Source of the DNA: Colwellia sp.
Lineage (GTDB): Bacteria > Pseudomonadota > Gammaproteobacteria > Enterobacterales > Alteromonadaceae
NCBI GenBank assembly: GCA_016765685.1
Contig: JAESPR010000124.1
Location: 1 to 61,784 of the forward strand
Reading direction: 5' to 3'
DNA: 61,784 bases
How positions within the stretch are numbered: the first letter of the stretch is position 1; every line of letters begins with the position of its first letter. Under the pieces are notes generated by a model. The model saw only the letters and a program-made list of their open reading frames with translations. It did no database searches and had not been told where the DNA came from. The position numbers and the translations under genes are program-made. Below are positions 9,804 through 18,880 of this stretch, piece after piece.

Positions 9804-10184
9804 ATGGCACGTGATAAATCAGCAGTAAAGCCAACAGAAGCAGAGTTAAGCTTACTCAATATTCTTTGGCAGATGGGTCCTGCTACCGTTAGACAAATCC
9901 ACGAAATAGTGAGTACCACTAATAAAACTGGTTACACTACCGTATTAAAAATATTACAAATAATGCATGAAAAATCATTAGTTATTCGTGACGAAACTAA
10001 TCGTGCTCATGTTTATGCCGCAGCAAATAGTGAAAGGCATACCCAATCATCTTTAATTAAAGATTTGATTAGCAAAGCGTTTGGCGGATCTACTTCTAAA
10101 TTAGTGATGCGGGCAATAGACGAATCAACATCAGCTGAAGAAATTAATGATATTCGTCAACTGTTGAATTCTTTAGAGAAATAA
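9804..10184 (+). CDS. BlaI/MecI-family transcriptional repressor
   Basis: Encodes 126 residues of the penicillinase-repressor (PF03965) family. A winged helix occupies about 8-75, with the typical opening KPTEAELSLLNILWQMGPATVRQI and the recognition-helix region KTGYTTVLKILQIMHEK. The C-terminal third is a helical dimerisation segment (SSLIKDLISKAFGGSTSKLVMRAI) that is cleaved in classical BlaI. The next gene, 73 bp downstream, is an M56 peptidase, which is the usual sensor partner: the peptidase inactivates the repressor. No beta-lactamase gene is nearby, so the regulated genes are probably these two or others elsewhere. Confidence 0.9.
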   Translation: MARDKSAVKPTEAELSLLNILWQMGPATVRQIHEIVSTTNKTGYTTVLKILQIMHEKSLVIRDETNRAHVYAAANSERHTQSSLIKDLISKAFGGSTSKLVMRAIDESTSAEEINDIRQLLNSLEK

Positions 10185-10257
10185 ACATAGAAAAATTAAC
10201 TACCCAATGAACTGTTGGGAATTCATCCACACTAGGTAAAAACTAAAAAATAAAACA

Positions 10258-12228
10258 ATGCTAGAGAACTTAGTCAATAGTCCATTTTTAACCAGTTTAG
10301 CTCTGACCTTATTGCATTTTTTGTGGCAAGGCTTATTGGTGGCTACAGTATTAAAATCAGCATTGCTTATTTTCGATAATAACAAACCACAATTACGTTA
10401 TGCCTTGTCGGCACTAGCGATGATAGTTAATTTATTATTGCCAATTATAACGTTTATTATTGTTTATCGAGGCGAACTTTCTTCCGCCAATACCTTGGCA
10501 AACTCATTGGCGTTAAACAAATTCATACACGAGTTAAAACAGCCCGATATATTGTTTAGTTATAAAGGCTTTATCGATTTATTGCCAACGCTATTACCTT
10601 ATATTTCTATTTTATGGTTGACGACTATTGCCTTATTAGCAGGTAAATTATTAATAGAAATTTATACTGTTAACAAACTTCCACTGCAAGGAACTATTCC
10701 CGCCACAGGCAACTTACAAGTTCGCTTTGAACAATTAGTTAAGCAAATTCAATTAACTATTATGCCAACACTGTTAGTTTCACTAAAAGTAGAAGTACCC
10801 ATGGCAATAGGCTGGCTTAAACCTGTGGTATTATTGCCTATTAGCATGATCAACGGTTTAAATAGTGCGCAACTTGAAATGTTGATTTTGCATGAGCTTG
10901 CTCATATACGCCGTCATGATTATTTGGTGAACTTTTTGCAAACGCTGATTGAAATATTATTGTTCTTTCATCCCGCGGTGCAGTGGGTATCTAAACAGAT
11001 GCGTAATGAACGTGAATATTGCAGCGACGATATTGCCGTTCAACACTGTGGAGACGCAATAGCGTACGCTCACACGTTGGCAGACACCGCCTCTTTATGT
11101 ACAAAAGCGCATCTTCACACTATACCTGACATGGCAATGGCAGCATCGGGGGGTGATTTAAAACAACGAGTTATTCGTTTAGTAGATCATCATTGTGCTC
11201 CTAACAATAACATTAGTAAATGGTTAGCCAGTGCCACCATTATTTTTTCTGTGTTATTACTGTCTAGTAAACAATTGCTGACCATGCCGATATTAGATAT
11301 TTGGTATAATGAAAACCCATGGCAGCAAGTAAATTATGCTAGCCGTAATGCTGGTAATCATAGCTTGCCCAATAGCTCGATAGCGCAACAATTGTTAATA
11401 CCCAAGGCATTACCACCGCAAAGCACTCAACCTAAACAAGTTGTCTTGACGCAACAAGCTCAACCGATAAAAACAGCCCAAACAATAGACCTCTCAACAA
11501 GCAACCAGCAAGAAGCTACGTTTGCTGTAGCTAATTTGAAGCTAAACTCTATTGATGAGCCGCAAACAACCCTCGATGATAGCAAACAATATAATGCCAC
11601 ATTAGACCGTTTAACGATGAGTACACCGATGGACACCTCAACATTACCTAGCAACAATATGGAAAGTACTGTGGCGAGTAAAACATTGATGGTCGATACC
11701 GAGCTTGATCGAACTAATTCCCACAACCCTTATCAACAAGAGTTAGCACAGTTAGCCACTCCACAAACCATGCAAGCTACCACTAACCAACAAGTTCCCA
11801 GCGCTAACCATGTGACTTTATTGGCGAAGACATCCGCACTTGTTGGCCAAGATCAGTGGGAAGGTAATTCTTCAGAAAAACCAGAAATAACAACTAAAAA
11901 TTTTACTCAGCTAAACTTTTCTGAAACTGCCCAAATAAGCCCCACTAAATCTATATGGCACAATGCCAAGCAATTAACATCAATTGATCCGGTTTATCCA
12001 AGTGTCGCCAAACGTAAGGGCATTGAAATTGAGATAAAAGTAAACTTCACTATCAACATTGATGGTCATATAAAAAACATTCAATTTGCTCGCCAAAATA
12101 AACTCAATTATTTTAAAAGCTCTATTCGTACTGCTATAAAAAAATGGCGCTTTCTCCCTGCCCAAATAGATGGTCAACCGGTAGAAAGCCAAATGTCGAA
12201 AGTATTTGTCTTTAGTTTACAAAGTTAG
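10258..12228 (+). CDS. M56 (BlaR1-type) metallopeptidase with C-terminal TonB domain
   Basis: A 656-residue integral membrane protein. Three hydrophobic helices lie in the first 130 residues, then a cytoplasmic zinc-protease domain with HELAH (His212) in LHELAHIRRHDY and the downstream EREYCSDD segment typical of M56. A further TM helix follows at about 321-340. Residues about 345-560 are a long Gln/Thr/Ser-rich spacer. The last 85 residues are a TonB-type domain (PVYPSVAKRKGIEIEIKVNF ... IKKWRFLPAQIDGQPV). It has no penicillin-binding sensor domain, so the signal is unlikely to be a beta-lactam. It is paired with the BlaI-type repressor. Its stop codon overlaps that of the convergent Spy-like gene. 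Confidence 0.88.
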   Translation: MLENLVNSPFLTSLALTLLHFLWQGLLVATVLKSALLIFDNNKPQLRYALSALAMIVNLLLPIITFIIVYRGELSSANTLANSLALNKFIHELKQPDILFSYKGFIDLLPTLLPYISILWLTTIALLAGKLLIEIYTVNKLPLQGTIPATGNLQVRFEQLVKQIQLTIMPTLLVSLKVEVPMAIGWLKPVVLLPISMINGLNSAQLEMLILHELAHIRRHDYLVNFLQTLIEILLFFHPAVQWVSKQMRNEREYCSDDIAVQHCGDAIAYAHTLADTASLCTKAHLHTIPDMAMAASGGDLKQRVIRLVDHHCAPNNNISKWLASATIIFSVLLLSSKQLLTMPILDIWYNENPWQQVNYASRNAGNHSLPNSSIAQQLLIPKALPPQSTQPKQVVLTQQAQPIKTAQTIDLSTSNQQEATFAVANLKLNSIDEPQTTLDDSKQYNATLDRLTMSTPMDTSTLPSNNMESTVASKTLMVDTELDRTNSHNPYQQELAQLATPQTMQATTNQQVPSANHVTLLAKTSALVGQDQWEGNSSEKPEITTKNFTQLNFSETAQISPTKSIWHNAKQLTSIDPVYPSVAKRKGIEIEIKVNFTINIDGHIKNIQFARQNKLNYFKSSIRTAIKKWRFLPAQIDGQPVESQMSKVFVFSLQS

Positions 12229-12716
12229 CCGCGTTCAGTATTTGCTCTTGTACGACGTTTTTTTTCCATTGTTTGCCATTTAAGCTGTTGTTCTATGGTT
12301 AGTAGGTTAAAAATTGCGTGTTTTGTTTTCGCCTTAACTAATACCACTTGTTCGAAACTAACTTGATACGCCCCTTGCAACGCAATAAAAGCTTGTTCAT
12401 CAAAGCTGTCTGCTTGAATTAGTAACTTTGCTTCTTTTTTAAATTGCTTTAATGACTCATGTAAGCTTTTATGTCGCTCTTTAGCCAACGTTTTTATTGC
12501 TTTAATTTGCACTTGCTGTTGCTCTGATAACGCCAGTACCTTACTCATTCGTTTGATCATATAGTCACGCAACTCTCCAGATTTTTTATGGTGCCTAGGT
12601 GAATCAAAAAAACTGTCCTGATCTGCAGCGTGAACAAAAGCTATGTTAGAAAAAGCCAACATAGCGCATAGGGTTGAGGTTGATACTAGCGTTTGCACTG
12701 ATTTAATAAGTTTCAT
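12225..12716 (-). CDS. Spy/CpxP-like periplasmic protein
   Basis: Encodes 163 residues from the ATG at 12716, which has GGAG 8 bp upstream; the longer frame to 12728 would start at TTG. A signal peptide (about 1-30) ends near FVHAADQD. The mature part is all-helical and basic, with LTxxQ-like boxes, LSEQQQVQIK and LTIEQQLKW, as in CpxP and Spy, and the length equals that of CpxP (166). These proteins are periplasmic chaperones and, for CpxP, inhibitors of the CpxA sensor. The gene lies divergent from a CpxR/CpxA-like pair, the same arrangement as cpxP-cpxRA in E. coli, which strongly supports the role. Confidence 0.82.
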   Translation of the reverse strand: MKLIKSVQTLVSTSTLCAMLAFSNIAFVHAADQDSFFDSPRHHKKSGELRDYMIKRMSKVLALSEQQQVQIKAIKTLAKERHKSLHESLKQFKKEAKLLIQADSFDEQAFIALQGAYQVSFEQVVLVKAKTKHAIFNLLTIEQQLKWQTMEKKRRTRANTERG

Positions 12717-12812
12717 TCTAAACTCCAAAGTTTTAAGTTTTGTGGATTTACTGTGCTGTAATTAGCAGGTATTCAGTGTAAATAACTCAAGGCAAAGAAA
12801 CGCAAAGACTGT

Positions 12813-12828
12813 GTAAAGGTTTAGTAAA
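12813..12828 (+). promoter_or_regulatory. CpxR box-like direct repeat
   Basis: GTAAA-GGTTTA-GTAAA, two perfect copies of the CpxR half-site GTAAA with a 6-bp spacer (usual spacer about 5). It lies in the intergenic region between the divergent Spy/CpxP-like gene and cpxR, about 97 bp from the first and 77 bp from the second. It would place both under CpxR control. This rests on sequence likeness only. Confidence 0.6.
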
Positions 12829-12904
12829 GGTTATTCACATTTGAATAAAAAGAGGGACGATGCGATAGTATATTGCTTAAGCAGAGGGGCACAGTGAAAA
12901 AATT

Positions 12905-13621
12905 TTGAATAAAAAACAAATATTACTAATTGATGACGATCATGAATTAGCCGAGCTATTAGTTGATTACCTAGCGCAACAAGGTTTTATTGTGCAGTGT
13001 TGTTTTGACGGTCAAGCGGGGTTAGAGCAAGCATACAATCATAAATTTGACCTTATTTTACTTGATGTGATGATGCCTAAGCTCAATGGTTTTGAAGTGC
13101 TAAAGGCCTTAGGAAAAGAACATAAAACACCGGTATTAATGCTAACCGCTAAAGGAGATCACCACGATAAGATTAAAGGTTTAGAGCTAGGTGCGGATGA
13201 TTACCTTGCTAAACCTTTTCATCATCAAGAGCTCTTAGCCCGTATTAAAGCAATATTACGGCGTATTCAGCTAGTTAACCAACAAAACCGGCAAGCACTT
13301 CAGCACCAAGACACCCTTTTATCCATTAATAATATTAAATTGAACCATGCTGTTAGATCCGTTTCCTGCCATGGTAATGATATTGAATTAACCGGAACTG
13401 AATACCAACTTTTAACACTGTTAATGGAACATCATGGAAAAATCATCGCTAAAGACACTATTTCAGAACAGGTTTTAGGTCGCAAACTCAGCCCGTTTGA
13501 TCGCAGTATTGATGTTCATATTGGCAACATTCGCCGAAAATTTTTACCTTTTTGTACCGTTGAAAAAATAAAAACAGTTCGTAGTGCCGGTTATATATTT
13601 TTAACGGGTGAAAATGCTTAA
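12905..13621 (+). CDS. cpxR: CpxR-like response regulator
   Basis: An OmpR-family regulator of 238 residues. The receiver domain has the acidic pocket IDDD near 9-12, the phosphoacceptor Asp54 in LILLDVMMP and Lys in LAKPF near 104. A winged-helix DNA-binding domain (about 135-232) ends with DVHIGNIRRKF and RSAGYIF. The start is taken as TTG at 12905, because MNKKQILLIDDDHEL aligns with CpxR N-termini. The strongest Shine-Dalgarno (GAGGGG, 12884-12889) instead suits a GTG at 12894 in another frame, which gives a four-codon peptide whose stop overlaps the TTG. The next gene is the cognate kinase. Confidence 0.88.
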   Translation: MNKKQILLIDDDHELAELLVDYLAQQGFIVQCCFDGQAGLEQAYNHKFDLILLDVMMPKLNGFEVLKALGKEHKTPVLMLTAKGDHHDKIKGLELGADDYLAKPFHHQELLARIKAILRRIQLVNQQNRQALQHQDTLLSINNIKLNHAVRSVSCHGNDIELTGTEYQLLTLLMEHHGKIIAKDTISEQVLGRKLSPFDRSIDVHIGNIRRKFLPFCTVEKIKTVRSAGYIFLTGENA

Positions 13622-13639
13622 CAAGGCCAATATAAGTTC

Positions 13640-15061
13640 ATGATTAGTTTAACTAACATAAAAATATTTTTTTCTTCGTTTACTATCAAGTTATTTGCAT
13701 GGTTTTGGCTCATTGCCCTTATTTCCATTGCCAGTACACGCTTTATTTCTCTGCAATTTTCCAACGATACCGTTAACAAAGTAGTTAGCCAAGCACCTGC
13801 CCATGAAGAAGTGCGTCAGTTGCATAATGCCGCGAGACGCATTGAGCGCAGTAACCTTAATACTATTGACGCGTTGCGCACCATAAAATATAAAAGACTT
13901 AAGCAACTGCCTTTTAATCTTTGGTTTAAAAGCCTAGATAATCCACAACGCGTCCGTAGTTTGTTACCGCTAACACCACAACATCAACATGTCTTGACTG
14001 AATATATTCAACAACATACGTTTACTGAACCACAAGCCAGTATTTTTTCGCACACTCGACTCATCGGCCCACTTGTTATTAAGTTAAATAACCAGCCCTA
14101 TCAACTTTTTATTTCTCGAAAACTGCGCCGCGGCGGCATTGGCCAAATAGTACAAGCACTACCTTACTGGGTACGCATTGCTATACCCACTTTGGTCAGC
14201 TTTCTGCTTTGCTTACTGCTAGCACATTCTTTTAGCAAACCGGTGCGTTTGATCAAAAAAGCCACCACTAAACTAGGACAAGGAGACTTTAGTACACGGG
14301 TTAATGGGGTGAGCCAAGGCAATGATGAACTAGGGCAACTTGCACTCAGTTTTAATAAAATGGCCGAGCAATTGCAACAACACCAAAGTGCTCAACAAAG
14401 GTTACTGGGTGATGTTTCTCACGAGTTGCGATCACCCATGACACGGTTACAGATGGCATTAGGCTTAGCACAACAAGACGCAACCACAAACGAGGCCCGC
14501 GAGCAATATTTACAACGCTGTCAACGAGAGATAGAAAGATTAGATCAAATGATTGAAGATGTGTTGACCTTATCTCGGTTAGAAAACACGCTGCAAACGG
14601 TCGAGTCTGAACGGGTCAATTTGACCTTATTAGTGCAAAATATTATTAATGATGAACAACTCATTGCGGATAAAAAGTCTATCCAAATCAAACTAACTGC
14701 TAGCCAAAATATCACACTGATGGCAGACCAAACGCTACTGGTAAGCGCGATCACTAACATCCTTAATAATGCAATAAAATATAGCCCAACACACAGCACT
14801 ATTGCCATCAGTTTAACAAGCAATAAACGCTCAGTGTCGTTAACCATTACCGACCATGGTAATGGCGTGCCAGAGCAAGCATTAGCACAATTATTCACCC
14901 CCTTTTACCGCGTAAATTTGGCCAGAGATCGTAATACTGGCGGCACAGGGCTAGGGTTAGCAATAGCCAAACAAGCCATTGTTACTCATCAAGGTGAAAT
15001 TTTTGCTAAAAACGAGGCAGGCAAAGGTTTATCTGTTACCATGAAAATTCCTCATCGGTAA
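13640..15061 (+). CDS. cpxA: CpxA-like envelope stress sensor histidine kinase
   Basis: An inner-membrane sensor kinase of 473 residues (CpxA of E. coli is 457). TM1 is at about 13-33, then a periplasmic loop of about 145 residues, and TM2 at about 178-198. A HAMP linker follows (SKPVRLIKKATTKLGQGDF). The H-box is DVSHELRSPM with His261, the N-box ITNILNNAIKYS lies near 375, the G1 box reads DHGNG and the G2 box TGGTGLGLAIAK. All catalytic residues are intact. It lies 18 bp after cpxR, so the two form one unit. The periplasmic loop presumably senses envelope damage and the Spy/CpxP-like protein. Confidence 0.88.
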   Translation: MISLTNIKIFFSSFTIKLFAWFWLIALISIASTRFISLQFSNDTVNKVVSQAPAHEEVRQLHNAARRIERSNLNTIDALRTIKYKRLKQLPFNLWFKSLDNPQRVRSLLPLTPQHQHVLTEYIQQHTFTEPQASIFSHTRLIGPLVIKLNNQPYQLFISRKLRRGGIGQIVQALPYWVRIAIPTLVSFLLCLLLAHSFSKPVRLIKKATTKLGQGDFSTRVNGVSQGNDELGQLALSFNKMAEQLQQHQSAQQRLLGDVSHELRSPMTRLQMALGLAQQDATTNEAREQYLQRCQREIERLDQMIEDVLTLSRLENTLQTVESERVNLTLLVQNIINDEQLIADKKSIQIKLTASQNITLMADQTLLVSAITNILNNAIKYSPTHSTIAISLTSNKRSVSLTITDHGNGVPEQALAQLFTPFYRVNLARDRNTGGTGLGLAIAKQAIVTHQGEIFAKNEAGKGLSVTMKIPHR

Positions 15062-15099
15062 CGTAACTTTACCGACACTCATTGAGAAATTTCACGGAT

Positions 15100-17586
15100 A
15101 TGAACACTTCAGCTTTAGATAGAAAACCTACCACTTTTTTGAATAAACTTCTTAAAATAACCGCCATAACTGTGCTTAGTTTATACCTGATTATCTGGGC
15201 AATTTCTTCACCCGTGAGTAAATACCTGTTAACACCAATATTACTTGAACAAGGGCTCAGCCTTTCTGCTGATAGTAGTATTAGCTACAACCCATTTCTC
15301 AGCCAAATAAGCATCCGTGATTTAACTCTATTTAAAGCAGAAAAATATAACGGCCAGCAAACTAAGCAATATACTGTGTTATCAATCGAGCAACTAACGA
15401 TTCGACTAACTTTAGTACGATTACTGTTTGATGAAATTAAAATTAGTAAATTCGAGCTAAATAATGCTTATCTTAAAATCGAAAAAAATGTCTCTCAGTT
15501 AATTATTGCGGGTATTGATGTCATCGATATCAGTAACAATACCGAGAAAAAACCAGCACAAGCCGAGGACACTGAGCCAACACCGTTTTTATATCAACTG
15601 ATTTTACCAAAATTAGCGTTAACACAAGTTAACATTGACCTTGCCGTTGATGTTGATGTTGATAGTGATCAAAAATTCCATCAGATCAATATTAAAGAGC
15701 TGTTAATTGATCAGCTAAAAGCCAGTCAGCATGCTCAACAAGCAACGCTGAGCCTACAAAGCTTCATTGATAATACTGCATTCGATTTAAGCCTTAATGC
15801 CAATTTTGAACACGGCCAAGGTGAAATCAACAGTAAGTTATCTATGGCCGGTTATGCCATTAAAAAATTACAACCCTATATTGGTGATTTATCCGAACTA
15901 AGCGGTACTCTTTCTCTGACCAGTGAGCAACAAATTACTATTGCACCGCAGCAATTTAAACTACATATCAACAAAGCTAAACTCAGTAATAAAAATTTGG
16001 TGATGGCTTATCAACAACAATTTTTCGAACTGAAATCTCTAGAAAATCTCATTACCGATTTAAAGTTAACCTTACATCAAGGTCAAATTACTGAGCTCAG
16101 TGGCGCTAGTCAATTAACGTTACATACTGGCGATCTATACTATCAACAACCAAGCCAAAAATTAGCCCATTTTGAGCAATTAGCGTTAAATGAAATCAGC
16201 TTCCATTTTGTCGATACCCCACAAATAAAAATATCAAGTTTGATAATGGACAATTTTTACGGCTCCAAACATGAATCGTCTGATCTACCCGCTTTAGTTT
16301 CGCTAAAACAATTTAACATCAGTGATATTGTGATCAGTGAACAACAACTGTCATTTAATGAAATCATCTTAAATAGCCTACAAGGCGAGGTGATTTTAGA
16401 TAAAGAAAAATCTATTGCTAATCTAGTTACCTTACCCATCACTACCACAGAAAATGCAACAGAAGAACAAGCAGCACGTGAACTTGCCCCAGAAAATGTT
16501 CAAGAAATTACGCAAGACCCAACTCAAGTAAAAAAAGCTCACACGACAGATTTTATTATCAGTTTAAACGAGTTTTCATTAATAAATAACAATCAAATAT
16601 CCTTGTTAGATAATAGCGTAGAACCTGTTTATCAGCGTGAACTATTTATAGATACCTTGCACTTAGGCGCACTCAGTAATGCTAAAAATAAACAAGAACA
16701 ACAAACACCGTTTGCCTTGATAGGCCGCAGTAATAAATATGCACATTTTAGCTTTAAAGGTTTTACTCAACCTTTTGCCCAGCAGCCAAAACATCACTTA
16801 CAAGGCTTTTTAAAAGAGCTATCATTACCGGCGGTTTCTACTTATATGAAACAAGCCATGCAAATGGAATTGAAAAGTGGCCAACTCAATACCGACATTG
16901 ATGTCACCTTAACCGGCGAACAACTTGATGGTAATGTAGTTATACTATTACAAGGCTTAGAAACGGCTATTGCCAATAGCGATGAAGCCGGTGCATTGAT
17001 TGATCAAGGGGCATTACCTTTTAATATAGCGCTAGGCATGCTCAAAGATAGCCGAGGTAATGTTGAGCTTGACGTGCCATTGTCTGGATCCACTTCAGAC
17101 CCACAATTTGGTATCAGCAGTATTGTCAGCTTAATTACCAAAAAAGCCATTTGGATGGCCACCCAAGATTATTTAATGACCACCTTTGTGCCCTACGCTA
17201 ATATAGTTTCTGTTGCCATGACTGTCGGTGAGTTTGCTTTGAAATTACGCTTTGATGACTTAATCTACCAAAGCAAGCAAATAGAGCCTAATGACAAGCA
17301 ACAAGCCTACTTGCAGGCTTTTATAGGCCTAATGCAAGACAAAGAAGATACGAGGATAAATATTTGCGCCATCAGCACGCCTGCCGATCTTAACCTCGAC
17401 GCGGGGAGCCAAGTGACTGATAAAAAACATATTCGCCAACTTAAAGCGATTGGTGAGCAACGGGAAGAAGCGTTTAAAGAATATATGATCAAACATGGTA
17501 ATATTGCGTCATCAAGACTATTGTTATGTGCACCTAAAATAGATAGTAGTGAAGGTGCGCAGCCAAGAATAGAGTTATCAGTTTAA
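15100..17586 (+). CDS. DUF748/AsmA-like envelope protein
   Basis: Starts at the ATG at 15100 (828 residues); the open frame reaches a TTG at 15082. A single N-terminal TM anchor (about 20-40) is followed by a long beta-rich periplasmic region. It matches the DUF748 family, distantly related to AsmA and TamB: SISYNPFLSQISIRDLTLF near the start, the repeated QFNISDIVI / FSFKGFTQPF strands, and the closing LPFNIALGMLKDSRGNVELD-type segment. A C-terminal block at about 720-810 resembles an OmpA-like peptidoglycan-binding region in form only. It follows cpxA by 38 bp, so it may be part of the envelope-stress transcript. Proteins of this group are thought to bridge the periplasm for lipid transfer; that is family knowledge and was not seen here. 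Confidence 0.75.
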   Translation: MNTSALDRKPTTFLNKLLKITAITVLSLYLIIWAISSPVSKYLLTPILLEQGLSLSADSSISYNPFLSQISIRDLTLFKAEKYNGQQTKQYTVLSIEQLTIRLTLVRLLFDEIKISKFELNNAYLKIEKNVSQLIIAGIDVIDISNNTEKKPAQAEDTEPTPFLYQLILPKLALTQVNIDLAVDVDVDSDQKFHQINIKELLIDQLKASQHAQQATLSLQSFIDNTAFDLSLNANFEHGQGEINSKLSMAGYAIKKLQPYIGDLSELSGTLSLTSEQQITIAPQQFKLHINKAKLSNKNLVMAYQQQFFELKSLENLITDLKLTLHQGQITELSGASQLTLHTGDLYYQQPSQKLAHFEQLALNEISFHFVDTPQIKISSLIMDNFYGSKHESSDLPALVSLKQFNISDIVISEQQLSFNEIILNSLQGEVILDKEKSIANLVTLPITTTENATEEQAARELAPENVQEITQDPTQVKKAHTTDFIISLNEFSLINNNQISLLDNSVEPVYQRELFIDTLHLGALSNAKNKQEQQTPFALIGRSNKYAHFSFKGFTQPFAQQPKHHLQGFLKELSLPAVSTYMKQAMQMELKSGQLNTDIDVTLTGEQLDGNVVILLQGLETAIANSDEAGALIDQGALPFNIALGMLKDSRGNVELDVPLSGSTSDPQFGISSIVSLITKKAIWMATQDYLMTTFVPYANIVSVAMTVGEFALKLRFDDLIYQSKQIEPNDKQQAYLQAFIGLMQDKEDTRINICAISTPADLNLDAGSQVTDKKHIRQLKAIGEQREEAFKEYMIKHGNIASSRLLLCAPKIDSSEGAQPRIELSV

Positions 17587-17658
17587 CCCCATCATAGTAA
17601 TTTCCGCTCACTATTCTCATTGTTCCTATGGCCTCCAATTGGCTGCGCTTGCGCTTAT

Positions 17659-17705
17659 GTGATTTTTGCAACCATTATTGCAAGCCCATTAATTAAAAAA
17701 ATCAC
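17659..17705. terminator. Possible bidirectional terminator (low-GC hairpin)
   Basis: Outer arms GTGATTTTT (17659-17667) and AAAAATCAC (17697-17705) are perfect complements, and an inner TTGCAA...TTGCAA pair (17666-17671, 17678-17683) can form a smaller hairpin. It lies between the convergent DUF748 gene and yicC, where a shared terminator would be expected. The stem is AT-rich, so termination strength is doubtful. Confidence 0.4.
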
Positions 17706-17717
17706 AAAAATTTAGCT

Positions 17718-18581
17718 TTATTCAATATTTTGGATCTGCTCACGCATCTGCTCAATTAACACCTTTAATTCTATCGCGCTGGCAGTAACGTCAGTATTAA
17801 TTGATTTAGATCCCAAAGTATTAGCTTCACGGTTGAACTCTTGCATCATAAAGTCTAAACGACGACCTTGTGCACCACCTTTTTTAAGCGTTTTATGGGT
17901 TTCACTGACATGGCTATTTAGGCGATCTAGCTCTTCGGCGACATCCATTTTTTGCGCTAACAATACCAGCTCTTGCTCCACACGGGTTGAGTCTAAATCA
18001 ATGCTAGCATCGGTAAATTTATCGACAATACGCTTACGCTGCCATTCAATCACTTCAGGCATAAAAGCTTGCACTTTATCAGCTTCAACACTAATGGCAT
18101 CAAGGCGCTGCTCAATCATAGCTTTTAAGTTTTCGCCTTCGCTAGCGCGAGCGCTGATAAAGTCTTTCAAGGCTATATCAAAACCTGCAAGTAGCTCAGT
18201 TTGAATCGCAGACATATCAGCTTCTGCCGCTTCCATCACCCCTGGCCAACGCATCACTTCGAGTGGGTTAACTTGGCTGTTTAAGGTTTGCTCATTAATC
18301 CAGTTTGCATGTTGTATTAATTGCAACGCTAATGTTTCATTAAGGTTTAATTCATTTTTAGCGCTAGCATTGGCATTAAAGCGTAAGTTGCATTCAACTT
18401 TTCCGCGATTTAATTGTTTACGAAAACGTTCTCTTAAAACCGGCTCTAAGCCTCTAAATTGTTCTGGTAATCTAAAGTAAGTTTCTAAAAAACGTTGGTT
18501 TACACTGCGAATTTCCCAAACAGCGTTGCCCCAGTCACCTTTAATTTCAACACGAGAAAAAGCGGTCATACTGTAAATCAT
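17718..18581 (-). CDS. yicC: YicC family endoribonuclease
   Basis: Encodes 287 residues, the normal length. The signature opening MIYSMTAFSR and the C-terminal block DFMMQEFNREANTLGSKS are both present. They mark the YicC N-terminal domain and the DUF1732 domain with its acidic and arginine residues. In E. coli YicC is an endoribonuclease acting on small RNAs such as RyhB. In that organism yicC is directly divergent from rph-pyrE. Here rph is also divergent but 4.4 kb away, because an oxidoreductase cluster lies between. The start ATG at 18581 gives the family N-terminus exactly. Confidence 0.95.
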   Translation of the reverse strand: MIYSMTAFSRVEIKGDWGNAVWEIRSVNQRFLETYFRLPEQFRGLEPVLRERFRKQLNRGKVECNLRFNANASAKNELNLNETLALQLIQHANWINEQTLNSQVNPLEVMRWPGVMEAAEADMSAIQTELLAGFDIALKDFISARASEGENLKAMIEQRLDAISVEADKVQAFMPEVIEWQRKRIVDKFTDASIDLDSTRVEQELVLLAQKMDVAEELDRLNSHVSETHKTLKKGGAQGRRLDFMMQEFNREANTLGSKSINTDVTASAIELKVLIEQMREQIQNIE

Positions 18582-18880
18582 AATAAATACCTCGAAAAAA
18601 CAAGTATTTCAATTATACCCAAGCAGGCCGTAAATGCGAATATCTATATCAAGGAGAAATATACCAACAATAGGAATGTGACCGCCAAACAAATCACTAC
18701 AGTAGCTAAGAAAGCACAGCAACTTAATATATATATTAGCGCTAATGAGTTTGTTGCTAAAGTCTGTAGTACATCATGGGGCACTTTATTTGCCTACGCC
18801 TCTATCAATAATAGTGATTAGAATTAATACCGTCGAAATTCCATTACGGGGTATTAGTGTTAAATCCGTTTCATTATTTT
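18582..18880. other. Intergenic region without a recognisable gene
   Basis: About 300 bp between yicC and the DM13 lipoprotein gene. A plus-strand frame is open from inside yicC to 18821, but it has no start codon or ribosome binding site after 18582 and no family likeness. The region presumably carries the yicC promoter. No terminator hairpin stands out for the DM13 gene that ends at 18881. Confidence 0.5.

Noticed and set aside
11460-11726. Minus-strand frame of 88 codons inside the M56 gene
   Set aside because: Shadow of the low-complexity spacer of the M56 protein; no family or ribosome binding site.
18495-18821. Plus-strand open frame of 108 codons crossing the yicC start
   Set aside because: Its only start codon is inside yicC, there is no ribosome binding site in the intergenic part, and the product matches no family. 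Probably a chance frame.
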